This document shows, in pieces, positions 9,584-20,100 of a stretch of DNA of 64,000 nt. The translations under genes and the position numbers were made by a program. The notes below the pieces were generated by a model. The model made no database searches. It was not told the DNA's origin and saw only the letters and a list, made by a program, of their open reading frames with translations. Within the stretch, counting starts at the first letter, position 1. Each line of letters begins with the position of its first letter. Source of the stretch: Cyclobacteriaceae bacterium (GTDB lineage: Bacteria > Bacteroidota > Bacteroidia > Cytophagales > Cyclobacteriaceae); the NCBI GenBank assembly GCA_019694875.1, contig JAIBBC010000001.1:124001-188000 (forward strand), read 5' to 3'.

Positions 9584-10966
9584 CTATTGCGTCTTGACAA
9601 GGTTGTAATCCATTCCCGCATTGGCTTTATCAACCAGACGCAGTACACGTCCGCCCCGCACAGCTTCAAACTGTGCCCAAAAGACTTCTGTTTTACCGTT
9701 GAACCGGTTGGGTAGCGTAATATCCCAATTTGTTACTGTTGTGTTGCCTGAATATTTCTGACTGAAGAATTGCATGCTGCCAACCATACCATGCGCGCCA
9801 CTGTGTTCGCTTTTGTAGGAGCCGTCTGCATTAAAGATAAACTTATGTGCCGATGAGGCAGTATTCATACCTGCGTATGCTCCCGTAATGGTGCTGTACA
9901 TATTTACATAGGCGCCTGAACTTTCTTCCCACGTTCCGACAATGTCTTTCAGCGTAACGGCAAATTTGTTGTAGTTCAGCATCGCTTCAACTTTCTCCTG
10001 TGTGGGAAATGCTTGCTGAAAATCGGCTTGCGAAGGTGAGATGATTTCGATACATCGTGCAATTCCGTTGTTCGGGATCACCCGGAAACCGACATGCACT
10101 TTTTTACCGGTAGCTTTTTCAACAGCATCCGCTTCGAAAAAATAGATGCAAAAGTAACATGGCCCGCCATGATCGTATTTGCGGATATTGGAAACATTGT
10201 AACGCGGTAAAATAAACCGGTCAAACAAAACACCCTCCATATTGTTACCGCTGCGCATTTCATCCGTGATCTCTACCGCATAATGAAGCAATACGGTTGT
10301 GTTATTCTTCGTGACTTTCACATAGTCGGCAAACGGATGCGACACCCAGCCGTCATCAAAGTTGGTTGTTGCCAGGGTAATGCCCTGATTACCGGGCGAC
10401 TCTTTAACCGTAATTCCGGATGTTCCGGATGAAGCCTGATTTGCATTTGCTGTAATGGGCTGAACAACTACCGGTATCTCCGGCTTCTTGAGTGTTACCG
10501 AACTTAAAAATAACTCAACCTCACGTTTAAATTCCTGACCGTTCATGATTACGGTTATGCTGAGTGCTTTTCCATACCCACTGATTGCCGTCAGGAGCGC
10601 ATAACATTGCTGCTTCTCCCAGGTGAATCCGCTGGCTCCCGATTGAGCTGTCCAGCCATCTTCCACAGTAACATCCTGTTTGGGTTTAACCGTACCGCTA
10701 TACGTTTTAGTAATCAGTTCATTCCACTCATGGTCGAAGTCGACATTCAGGTCACCACTGCTTCCAATGCTTTTAAAAATGGTTATCCGGCACCATTGCC
10801 GGCTAATCTGGTTTGTCATCACATAAGAAACCGCACTGGAATTCGTCTCCTTTTTCCAGCCGGCAGGTGGTGTGAATGTTACCAGGTCGAATGTTTCAGA
10901 TTGTGAAAAGACAGCCTGGCTGATCAACACAAGCAGAATCAACAGAAGTTTTGGTTTGGTATGCAT
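9584..10966 (-). CDS. Secreted protein of unknown function with lipocalin-like C-terminus
   Basis: 460 aa from the ATG at 10966, which starts a signal peptide (MHTKPKLLLILLV to VFSQSE); the frame is open to 11011. I do not recognise a named family. Residues about 20-160 look like a beta-rich domain beginning FTPPAGWKKE. A Gln/Thr/Ser-rich linker follows near 180-200. The last 120 residues (DIVGTWEESSG, HKFIFNADGSYKSEHSG, then strands to VLRLVDK) resemble the lipocalin-like domains common in Bacteroidota lipoproteins. It lies 10 bp from the 3' end of the convergent PorP/SprF gene. Confidence 0.75.
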   Translation of the reverse strand: MHTKPKLLLILLVLISQAVFSQSETFDLVTFTPPAGWKKETNSSAVSYVMTNQISRQWCRITIFKSIGSSGDLNVDFDHEWNELITKTYSGTVKPKQDVTVEDGWTAQSGASGFTWEKQQCYALLTAISGYGKALSITVIMNGQEFKREVELFLSSVTLKKPEIPVVVQPITANANQASSGTSGITVKESPGNQGITLATTNFDDGWVSHPFADYVKVTKNNTTVLLHYAVEITDEMRSGNNMEGVLFDRFILPRYNVSNIRKYDHGGPCYFCIYFFEADAVEKATGKKVHVGFRVIPNNGIARCIEIISPSQADFQQAFPTQEKVEAMLNYNKFAVTLKDIVGTWEESSGAYVNMYSTITGAYAGMNTASSAHKFIFNADGSYKSEHSGAHGMVGSMQFFSQKYSGNTTVTNWDITLPNRFNGKTEVFWAQFEAVRGGRVLRLVDKANAGMDYNLVKTQ

Positions 10967-11147
10967 CGGGGGGAAAGAATTGTTTAACAAGATCGTCAAA
11001 TCATTTTGCAATCACTAAAATTGCGTTATTCTATCATTTTTCGAGCCAATTTAAAAGCCCGTTTCTTGACAAATGGGCTAAAGATTCCGCCAGTGGTTTG
11101 ACATCGTAAGCCGGGATTGATGTACTTTAATGATTCAATCACTTATT

Positions 11148-13310
11148 ATGAATAAATCATTCCGATACCTTTACGCAGCCTTATGTGCCGCAATGATTAT
11201 GAACGCTTGTAACCCCGCCAAAGAGGAAACAAAAAAGGATGAGCTTGCTCCTCCGATTGCCGAGAAGAAGCCCGACACGCTTACCGGAAACCGCATCGAC
11301 AACTATTACTGGATGAAGCTCACTGAAGAGCAAAAAACTGCGGAGCAGAAAGATGAGGTCACCAACAAGGTGATCACCTATCTGAACAGCGAAAATGACT
11401 ACCTGAAAGCGAAACTGAAGCACACCGAAGCTTTACAGGAGAAGCTTTATAATGAAATGGTTGGCCGCATCAAGCAAACCGATGAATCAGTTCCCTATAA
11501 GCTCAACGGCTACTGGTACTATACCCGTTTCGAGGAAGGAAAAGAGTACCCAATCCATTGTCGTAAAAAAGAAAAACTGGAAGCACCGGAGGAAATCCTG
11601 CTCAACGTAAACGAGATGGCAAAAGGCCACAGCTATTATTCGATTGCGGGATTGAAGGTAAGTGAAGACAACAAGCTGCTGGCTTATGGCGAAGACTCTG
11701 TAAGCCGCAGACGGTACACGATCTATGTAAAAGATTTAACCACAGGCAAACTGGTAGGTGAACCGATTGCCAACACCACGGGTAGTATTACCTGGGCTAA
11801 CGACAACAAAACGCTTTTCTATAGCCGCAAGGATTCGGTTACGCTCCTCCCCCGCTGGGTGATGAAGCACAAACTTGGAACCTCTCCGAAAAAAGATGCG
11901 ATCGTTTACGAAGAACAGGATGATACATTTTATACCACTATCTATAAAACAAAATCGAAGAAGTTCTTAGTGATTGCATCCGGAAGTACCTTAACCAACG
12001 ACTATCAGATTCTGGATGCCAACACACCTGACGGAAAGTGGAAAAACTTCACCAAACGCGAACGCGGTCTTGAGTACTCCATCGATCACTACCAGGACAA
12101 ATTTTACATCGTCACCAACTGGGATGCATTGAACTTCCGGCTGATGGAAACGCCTGATACAAAAACCGATAAGGCTAACTGGAAAGAGAAAATCGCTCAT
12201 CGCGATGATACACTTCTCGAAGGCATCGACATCTTCAGAGATTATCTCGTTGTCAGCGAGCGGTCGAAAGCCAGCACGCAGTTGCGCATCATGAACCAAA
12301 AGAATAATGAAGAGCATTACATGAAGTTCGAAGAACCAGCTTACACGATCTTCTCCTCTACCAATCTTGATTTCGACACCGACTTGCTTCGGTACGGCTA
12401 TACCTCGATGACCACGCCCAATTCAACCTACGACTATAACATGAAGACGCGCGAGCGGAAGCTGCTCAAGCAACAGGAAGTAGTAGGCGGTTACAATCCG
12501 TCAGATTATCAAACGGAGCGCCTGTGGGCAACTGCAAAAGACGGCACCAAAATTCCGATGTCGATCGTATATAAAAAAGGAATTAAGAAAGACGGCACCA
12601 ATCCAACCATGCTCTATGGATATGGATCCTATGGAGCGAGTATGGACCCGACTTTCTCATCGACACGTTTAAGCTTACTCAATCGCGGATTTGTTTATGC
12701 CATTGCCCACATTCGGGGTGGACAGGAAATGGGCCGTCAGTGGTATGAAGACGGCAAGATGTTCAAGAAGAAGAACACGTTTACCGATTTCATCGACTGC
12801 GCAGAATACCTGATTGAAGAGAAGTATACGTCACCTGAGCATTTGTTTGCATCCGGTGGAAGTGCAGGCGGATTGTTGATGGGTGCTGTTGTAAACATGC
12901 GTCCGGATTTATTTAAAGGTGTGATCGCGGCTGTACCCTTTGTAGATGTTGTTACTACCATGCTTGATGAAAGTATTCCGTTAACAACAGGCGAGTTCGA
13001 TGAATGGGGTAATCCTAAAAATCCGGAATCATACATGTACATGCTGGAGTACTCTCCTTATGATCAGGTGAAGGCTCAGAACTATCCGAACATGCTGGTG
13101 ACAACCGGTCTGCACGATTCACAAGTGCAATACTGGGAGCCGGCCAAGTGGGTTGCCAAACTCCGCGATATGAAAACGGATAACAATGTGCTTTTACTTC
13201 GCACGAACATGGAAACCGGGCATGGCGGAACAACCGGCCGTTTCAAAGTTTACCGCGAGACAGCGCAGGAATATGCGTTCATTCTTGATCTGGCGGGGAT
13301 AAAGGAGTAA
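11148..13310 (+). CDS. S9A prolyl oligopeptidase / oligopeptidase B-like lipoprotein
   Basis: 720 aa from the ATG at 11148, giving a signal peptide with a plausible lipobox (MNAC). Residues about 35-430 are the beta-propeller lid, opening with DNYYWMKL and RIKQTDESVPY. The alpha/beta hydrolase domain has its nucleophile in GGSAGG (Ser about 572), acid in LHDSQV (Asp about 657) and His in TGHGG (about 692). The HIRGGQEMGRQWYEDGK stretch is typical of the oligopeptidase B branch, which cleaves after basic residues in short peptides. A periplasmic or surface peptide-scavenging role is likely. It ends at a strong terminator. Confidence 0.93.
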   Translation: MNKSFRYLYAALCAAMIMNACNPAKEETKKDELAPPIAEKKPDTLTGNRIDNYYWMKLTEEQKTAEQKDEVTNKVITYLNSENDYLKAKLKHTEALQEKLYNEMVGRIKQTDESVPYKLNGYWYYTRFEEGKEYPIHCRKKEKLEAPEEILLNVNEMAKGHSYYSIAGLKVSEDNKLLAYGEDSVSRRRYTIYVKDLTTGKLVGEPIANTTGSITWANDNKTLFYSRKDSVTLLPRWVMKHKLGTSPKKDAIVYEEQDDTFYTTIYKTKSKKFLVIASGSTLTNDYQILDANTPDGKWKNFTKRERGLEYSIDHYQDKFYIVTNWDALNFRLMETPDTKTDKANWKEKIAHRDDTLLEGIDIFRDYLVVSERSKASTQLRIMNQKNNEEHYMKFEEPAYTIFSSTNLDFDTDLLRYGYTSMTTPNSTYDYNMKTRERKLLKQQEVVGGYNPSDYQTERLWATAKDGTKIPMSIVYKKGIKKDGTNPTMLYGYGSYGASMDPTFSSTRLSLLNRGFVYAIAHIRGGQEMGRQWYEDGKMFKKKNTFTDFIDCAEYLIEEKYTSPEHLFASGGSAGGLLMGAVVNMRPDLFKGVIAAVPFVDVVTTMLDESIPLTTGEFDEWGNPKNPESYMYMLEYSPYDQVKAQNYPNMLVTTGLHDSQVQYWEPAKWVAKLRDMKTDNNVLLLRTNMETGHGGTTGRFKVYRETAQEYAFILDLAGIKE

Positions 13311-13330
13311 ATCTTGATGTTAAAGATGAA

Positions 13331-13357
13331 AAAGCCCGGGTCGATCCGGGCTTTTTT
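13331..13357. terminator. Bidirectional intrinsic terminator
   Basis: The stem AAGCCCGG / CCGGGCTT with a 6-nt loop is flanked by A-rich and T6 tracts. It lies between the convergent oligopeptidase and response-regulator genes and touches the response-regulator stop codon. Confidence 0.88.
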
Positions 13358-14001
13358 CACGTCTTATTGTTACCACGACCGAATACTTTATTCAATGCCT
13401 CCGTACGATTTTGCACGTGGAGTTTTTCATAAATTTTAGAAATGTGCTGTCTGACCGTATTGAAGCTGATGCCTAGTTGATCTCCAATTTCTTTATACAA
13501 CATGCCCTTAGCAAGACTTTGGAGCACCTCCTTCTCGCGAGGCGTTAAAACCGCAGCTTCATCACGATGAATATGTTCTTCCTGAAACAGCGTGACAAGT
13601 TTACGAGCGATGGTGGTACTCATGGGCGAACCTCCCTGGTTGAGTTCCTTCACGCTTGCGATAATTTCTGCGGGCGATGCGCTCTTCAGCAGATATCCGT
13701 TAGCACCTGCCTTCAGGGCTTCAAAAACCTGTTCGTTGTTCTCATACACGGTCAGCATCATAAATTGAGTTGACGGGCTTGTGCCTTTCAACTGGCGCAC
13801 GCATTCGATACCGGTCATCCCGGGAAGGTTGATATCCATAATAACAATGTCAGGCTTAAGCAGCGGCACTTCAACCAGAGCCGCCTCCGCAGTGCGGTAA
13901 GAGGCAAGTAATTGCAATTCGCTTTCGAGTCGAATGAAAGCAGAAAGTGCTTCACTCACTTCTTCAAGGTCTTCAACAATTACTACTTTTATCCTCTCCA
14001 T
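13357..14001 (-). CDS. NarL/LuxR-type response regulator
   Basis: 214 aa. The receiver domain (1-120) has the acidic pair Glu10-Asp11, phosphoacceptor Asp56 in PDIVIMDINLPG, and Lys in LLKSASPAEI. The C-terminal LuxR HTH starts LTPREKEVLQSLAKGM and has the recognition helix region SFNTVRQHISKIYEKL. It lies 21 bp downstream of the sensor kinase gene at 14023 and is certainly its partner. Both are on the minus strand with the kinase first. The target genes are unknown; the divergent giant adhesin at 17194 is the obvious candidate, but only by position. Confidence 0.95.
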   Translation of the reverse strand: MERIKVVIVEDLEEVSEALSAFIRLESELQLLASYRTAEAALVEVPLLKPDIVIMDINLPGMTGIECVRQLKGTSPSTQFMMLTVYENNEQVFEALKAGANGYLLKSASPAEIIASVKELNQGGSPMSTTIARKLVTLFQEEHIHRDEAAVLTPREKEVLQSLAKGMLYKEIGDQLGISFNTVRQHISKIYEKLHVQNRTEALNKVFGRGNNKT

Positions 14002-14022
14002 AATTTGGTGTCTAATAATTGA

Positions 14023-16992
14023 TCAGTCGATCGGAACTGTGAGCGTGATACCAACACCGTTGTCTGTTTCCAGCGCGAACGTACCCATTACATCGCTCAT
14101 TCTCTTTTCCATATTCACCAACCCGTTAGCAAACGGCCGAACGGTGCTCCAGTCAAAGCCTTTACCGTTATCCCGATATCGTATTTGCAAAAACCGGGAT
14201 TGCTCGAAAGAGATCATTACGCGTGTTGCCTCCGCGTGTTTTACGGTGTTGTGCAGAGCCTCCTTCAGCACCAGGTAGATATTGCGCCTTGCCTCACCGC
14301 GCAACCGAACATCTGTGATGCCCTGCGAACTAAAATCCAGTTCAATTTTGTGATGGTCGAGGTATTCTGCTGCGTATGATCTGCAAAAGCTGATAAGGTC
14401 CTCTACCGAATCGAATCGTTCGTTCAAGGCCCAAACAATTTCGTTCATCTTTCCGGCCATTTCATCGCTGTAGCTGGAAATTTTTGTTAAATCTTTGTCT
14501 AAATCCGGATTGAGTCCCTCCTTCAATTTAAGCTTTTCACTGATGAATTTGATGCGACTCAGGCTTGCTCCGAAGTCGTCATGCATATCCGTGGCGATGC
14601 GGGTCCGTTCCTTTTCAAGTGCCTGCTGGCGTTCATACAAATACAGTCTTTGTTCTGTTTTCCGCCTGTAATAGAACCTGACAAAACCAACAACGAACAG
14701 CACACTGACTACGGAGACAGCAATGTTGAACCACCCTGATTTAAACCAGGGTGTAGCGATCGTAAATTTCACCGGGTCTTTAATTGTATACCATGGATTA
14801 TTCCCTACATATCTTGCCCGAACAAAAAAAGCGTACGTTCCGGGTTCAAGATTAGCATAAGATGCGGTGGTGCCGGAAAGATTATCAATCCAATTTTTGT
14901 CTTCCCCGTTCAGCTGATAACTGTATTCAATTCGTTTGTTGCTGAAATCTGGCGCGACAAATCTGAATTGAATGTTGTTTTGCAAATAGTCGAGATCAAC
15001 ATCTGAGGCTAAGTTCTCCGAATAGATTTTTCCATTAACCAAGACTTCATCAAGCTGAACATTAACCTCTTGATCACGTTCATTCAACAGTGAATCGGGG
15101 TTAAAGCGCATAATGGCGGTACTTGCGCCAGCCCAAAGTATGTTTTCAGAGCTGTCGTAAAAAAGACACTGCTCATAAAACCGGTCGTCTGCCAGGCCGT
15201 CTTCGCGTGTAAACGTAACAATCCGGTTGGTAGCCGGATTCAAACAGCAAAGACCTTTCCATGTGCCTATCCAAAGGCGTCCAGAACCATCAAACTGCAA
15301 TGAATTTATATAATTTGACGCCAGGCCATCGTCAAGGGCATAGATTTTTAATTTCTTTCTTTTAAAATCATATTGATATAAACCCGATCCTTCACACCCA
15401 AACCAGACATTGCCTTTGCGGTCGGCAGTTATTACATTAAATCCGGCCAAGCCGGCTGTCCAGGTCGGCACCATCGGTTCGAAATCCAGGATTGAAAATT
15501 CATCCCTGCTTTTATCCCAGAACAATGGCAACCAAGTCTTCCCTACGCCAAACCAAAGGTTCCCGTTCTCATCCTCTGAACATGTCGAATAATAGCTAAA
15601 GGAACCTGCAGGTAATTTTCGTCCGCGACCGTCAATCGTATAATGAAATATCTTCTTGTCGGAAGCTCTTACCCGAACCAATCCGCCACCACGGTTTCCA
15701 CTGAACCATTCATCGCCATTGCTGTGCCTGAAACAAAGAATGAGGATATCGGAATTCGGGAAATATTGCTTCAGAAAAGGGGACGATTTATTCAGAACGT
15801 TTGTTGCCGGATTGAACGATGCATACGTTGGCATTCCGCCTGAGAATACCAACTCCTGCCCGAATCGCGCAACACCCCAAACCGCCTGAAACTTGTTGTC
15901 GGCAATAAGCTCCCAAGTGTCGTTCGGTTCGCTTAACCGATAGAGCACCGGAAAAGAAAATAGCGAAGTGTACATGCGCCCATCATTACCTTTGGTAAGT
16001 CCCAGCGGAATACCGGCAAACGGTTTATCATTTAATAGAGTCCACGCTTTAATGTTCTTATTCGCGGCACTTATTTTGATCAATCCCTTGTCCGTTCCAA
16101 TCCAGTTATTACCCTCACGATCCACAAACGAACTGTGCGTGCCCGATACCGGAACTCCATCCAATACAAACGTTCGAATCTCATCCGTTACCAGGTCCAA
16201 TATTTTAGCCTGCCCATTGATTTCTCCCGAACCGATCCATAACAAATTCTCCATTAATCGCCCAACGGGCATATAGGAGTACATTGGAAAATGTTTTAAG
16301 AGTTTCCCTTCAAGCGAAAAACGATATATTCCGGTAAAATAACTGCTTAAGTAAATCCATTGCCGGGTGTTGTCATAAAACGCAAAAAACAGTTGCTCAT
16401 CCGTCAGCCCGGAACCCGTCAAATTCAACCGCGTAAAACTCCGGTCCTTCCTGTTCAAAAAATAAAAGGTTTTGTTATGCTGCATCAGGTATTTCGACTG
16501 ATCCATGGCGTAGATTCGGACATCGCCATGGTCTGATGATGGAGGAATTAAACAGTCCTTTATCCGGAAGTCCGGCCCCGCCACGAAGCACGTATCCATC
16601 GATCCAATCAAAATGTCCGGTCCGTCAACAAGAAAATTTGTCGCAACCCTGTTAACAAAATCGTCAGGGCGATAAAAGTCCTTCGTTTTTGTATTCACCA
16701 TCAACAGCCTGTTGATGGTGACATAGGCCATGTGGCCGGCTGAAATTTCAGTAAGACTCTCCGCTTCTCTTGGAAAAAAACTTAAGTCGCTGGATGGTCT
16801 ATAACTGGCGAATGTCTTGCCGTCAAACCTGTTTAAACCTTCGCGGGTGCCAAACCACATAAACCCCTGGTGATCCTGTGTTATACTTACCACACTGTTA
16901 TCCACCAGTCCGTCACTTACATCATAGCGCGTAACCGAGAAGTCCTGAGCAAAAACCGGCTGAGCAATAAGCAAAATACAAATGAGACGCAT
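14023..16992 (-). CDS. Sensor histidine kinase with periplasmic Reg_prop propellers and Y_Y_Y domain
   Basis: 989 aa from the ATG at 16992, which gives a signal peptide MRLICILLIAQPVFAQ; 11 extra codons are open upstream. Two periplasmic seven-bladed propellers of Reg_prop repeats (GFMWFGTREGLNRFDG, NLWFGVG, RLWIGTWKGL) lead to a Y_Y_Y domain (SYQLNGEDKNWIDN) and one membrane segment (WFNIAVSVVSVLFVVGFV). A coiled linker, an HisKA_3 dimerisation helix with the phospho-His in TDMHDDFGASLSRI, and a HATPase_c domain (KEALHNTVKHA, DNGKGF) follow. There is no fused receiver or AraC domain, so it is a classical kinase, not a hybrid regulator. Such sensors in Bacteroidota usually detect glycans or other extracellular polymers. 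Confidence 0.94.
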   Translation of the reverse strand: MRLICILLIAQPVFAQDFSVTRYDVSDGLVDNSVVSITQDHQGFMWFGTREGLNRFDGKTFASYRPSSDLSFFPREAESLTEISAGHMAYVTINRLLMVNTKTKDFYRPDDFVNRVATNFLVDGPDILIGSMDTCFVAGPDFRIKDCLIPPSSDHGDVRIYAMDQSKYLMQHNKTFYFLNRKDRSFTRLNLTGSGLTDEQLFFAFYDNTRQWIYLSSYFTGIYRFSLEGKLLKHFPMYSYMPVGRLMENLLWIGSGEINGQAKILDLVTDEIRTFVLDGVPVSGTHSSFVDREGNNWIGTDKGLIKISAANKNIKAWTLLNDKPFAGIPLGLTKGNDGRMYTSLFSFPVLYRLSEPNDTWELIADNKFQAVWGVARFGQELVFSGGMPTYASFNPATNVLNKSSPFLKQYFPNSDILILCFRHSNGDEWFSGNRGGGLVRVRASDKKIFHYTIDGRGRKLPAGSFSYYSTCSEDENGNLWFGVGKTWLPLFWDKSRDEFSILDFEPMVPTWTAGLAGFNVITADRKGNVWFGCEGSGLYQYDFKRKKLKIYALDDGLASNYINSLQFDGSGRLWIGTWKGLCCLNPATNRIVTFTREDGLADDRFYEQCLFYDSSENILWAGASTAIMRFNPDSLLNERDQEVNVQLDEVLVNGKIYSENLASDVDLDYLQNNIQFRFVAPDFSNKRIEYSYQLNGEDKNWIDNLSGTTASYANLEPGTYAFFVRARYVGNNPWYTIKDPVKFTIATPWFKSGWFNIAVSVVSVLFVVGFVRFYYRRKTEQRLYLYERQQALEKERTRIATDMHDDFGASLSRIKFISEKLKLKEGLNPDLDKDLTKISSYSDEMAGKMNEIVWALNERFDSVEDLISFCRSYAAEYLDHHKIELDFSSQGITDVRLRGEARRNIYLVLKEALHNTVKHAEATRVMISFEQSRFLQIRYRDNGKGFDWSTVRPFANGLVNMEKRMSDVMGTFALETDNGVGITLTVPID

Positions 16993-17193
16993 GGTCGGTA
17001 CGGAAATGGAATCTGGGTACTTCAAGTTACAACAGTCTGATGAGAAATAAACTCACAAACCGCTACCGCTGCAATCGTACAAACGTGGGATAGGTTCATG
17101 CGTCTTATCCAACGTTTTCATCACGTTTTTTCGATCCCCGGCTGCGAAGTTTGCTTTGTCAGCACACACCGAAATTATTTCCCCAATCAACTT

Positions 17194-20100
17194 ATGAGAA
17201 AGGTCATTTCTATACTTTCAATTCTGGCATGCCACACTTTTTCAGAAGCCCAAACAATAAACTTTTTCCCCGCAGCCAACACAGGAGTACCGGCATTACC
17301 CTATGGTATTGTAAGCAGCGACTTCAATAATGACGGTCATGCCGACCTCGCAGTTCCCTCTCAGGGTTCAAATTCGGTTTCAATACTGCTCGGAAACGGC
17401 TCAGGAGGGTTTGGAGCGCCAACAAGCTTTAACGCTGGAACACTACCCCTAAACCTGGCGGTGGGCGACTTCAATGGCGACACGCACCGTGACATTGTTG
17501 TTTCAAACATGGGCGCCAGCAACATTACACTCCTGCCGGGTAATGGCTCAGGTGGGTTTGGCCTGCCGGTAGATTATGCGAGTGGGTTCAATACATGGGG
17601 AATTGCAGTCGGTGATTTCAATGAAGATGGAAATCAGGATGTCGTAACGTCCTCAACAACCTCTGGTGTTGCAATCTTGCTGGGGAATGGTCTTGGAAGT
17701 TTTGGTTTGCCTTCCGGTTACACAACTCCCGGAGGTCCATCGTTTATAGCCGTTGATGACGTAAATGGCGACAATCACCAGGATTTTGCGGTGACTAATC
17801 AAGCTGGGAACAACGTATCAGTCTTCATTGGCTCAGGTACAGGAACGTTCACCACGGCTACGAACTACCCGGTACAAACTAACCCGATCGGTATTGTGAT
17901 CGCAGATTTTAACGGTGACACAAATAAAGACATCGCAGTAGCGAATATGTTGTCGAAAAGCATATCGATTTTGCCTGGAGACGGGCTTGGCAACTTTGGA
18001 AGTGCCAGTAATTTTTCAGCCGGCGGAGAGGCGGTGGGAGTTTTGGCGACAGATTTTAATCTTGATGGATTACCTGATCTGGCTGTAACAAACAGAGATG
18101 TTAGTTCAGTTACGGTATTAACCGGAGCCGGATCAGGTAGTTTTAATGCTCCAAAGAGCTTCACTGTAGCAACCGGTCCGCGAGGCATAACGGCTTCAGA
18201 CTTTAATGGCGATGGCAATCCGGATTTAGCCAGCGCGGGCTACACTTCCGGTAACATTTCGGTGCTTTTATTTAATCCAGCATCCCCCGCGCCTACCATC
18301 AGTTCATTCACACCGTCTTCCGGGAACTTCGGAACGACTGTAACAATCTTCGGTACCAACTTCGATCCCACGGCAGCCAACAATACGGTAACTTTTAATG
18401 GCGTGGTTGCTGCTGCGCCATCCGCGGCAACCGCCACGAGCCTGACCGTGACTGTACCCCCAGGAACAACAACCGGACCTATTAGCGTTACGACTGCAAA
18501 TGGAACAGGCACAAGCACAAGCAATTTTACAGTTACTTCATGTGTTCCGGCAATCGAACGGGCTGCACTTCTCGCTCTCTACAATTCGACAGACGGACCA
18601 AATTGGGGCACTGCCAATCAAAATTGGTTAAGTCCGGATGAAAGCACATGGTATGGGATAAAAGTAACGAACTGTCATATCGAGGAGATTGATTTGGCCT
18701 ATGTAAACTTACAGGGTTCCATTCCGGCAGAGTTAAAAGATCTTGTTGAACTTGATTCATTGGTTCTTCTCTCTGACGGCCTTACTGGCATTATTCCCGC
18801 AGAACTAGGTCAACTGTCTAAATTAAAACACTTGCTTATTGGAAGCAGTGGCACCGGGAATAACATCACCGGCACATTGCCTAAAGAAATAGGTAACCTC
18901 ACTAATCTTATAAGACTAGCTTTGGTCGGAGGTCATACCCTGACGGGACCTATCCCTACAGAATATGGGAACTTGATTAACCTTGAAGATATGACCCTGC
19001 AAGGTGGTGATTACGTAAGTGATGCGACCAGCGGGCAAACCGGTTTGACAGGAAACATTCCCGCCAGTGTTGCCAACCTTCCCAAATTAAAATACCTCTA
19101 TTTGCAAGAAAATCAGTTGAGCGGCCCGATACCCTCAAGTTTCAGTCCTACACTGGAGTGGCTGGAAATTGGCGGTAACCAATTTTCAGGAAACATCCCC
19201 TCGTCACTAGCCAACACCAACCTGCGCGGCCTGTACCTGTACCGCAATCAATTAACGGGTTCCATACCCGAATCACTCGGCAATCTCAACAATTTGCAAT
19301 GGATAAATCTCCGCAGCAATAATTTAACCGGGTCATTGCCCACAACGTTTCAAAACCTGAACGTTCGCCTCTTCACCGTTTACAACAATCACTTGGAGGG
19401 AGAAATACCTGATAGTTGGGGCGCTTCAATGGATTGGGAATTTCGGATTGAGAATAATGATTTTACGAAAATTCCAAAATTTACCAAGGCATTCAACTTC
19501 TTTGCCGGTGGATTGAAGGTTGATAATAACTTTCTTGATTTTGGCAGCCTGGAGTTGAACGTTGGCAAAACACCAAGCTACACATACACTCCTCAGAAGA
19601 ATTTGACCGGTGGTGCAGTTTCGGCAACGACCGGAAGTACACTAGTGATCCCTTTTTTTACCGGAGGGACACAGAACGGTTATCAATGGTATAAAGATGG
19701 GAGCCCGATTGTCGGTGCAACAAGTCAGGAATACGCCAAGGCAAATGCACAATTAACCGATGCCGGAAGCTATACTGTTCACGTAACCAATTCCCTGGTT
19801 ACAGGATTAACGTTAATCTCCGATCCATTTATTGTTACCGTTACGGCTTGTCCGTCTCCTCCACTGACAACGTCCAATAGTGGTTGTTCAGGAAGTGCGA
19901 TTAACCTTTCAGCATCAGGTGGAACGCCCGGTCAGTACCGATGGTACACAGCAGCAAGTGGCGGTACACCCGACACTCAGCAAAACGCAACCTTCAATAC
20001 GCCCGCGTTAACCAACACAACCTCTTTTTGGGTTGCAATTAATGATGGCACTTGCGAAAGTCCGCGCGCGGAAGTAATCGCAACGGTATTGCCATTGCCA

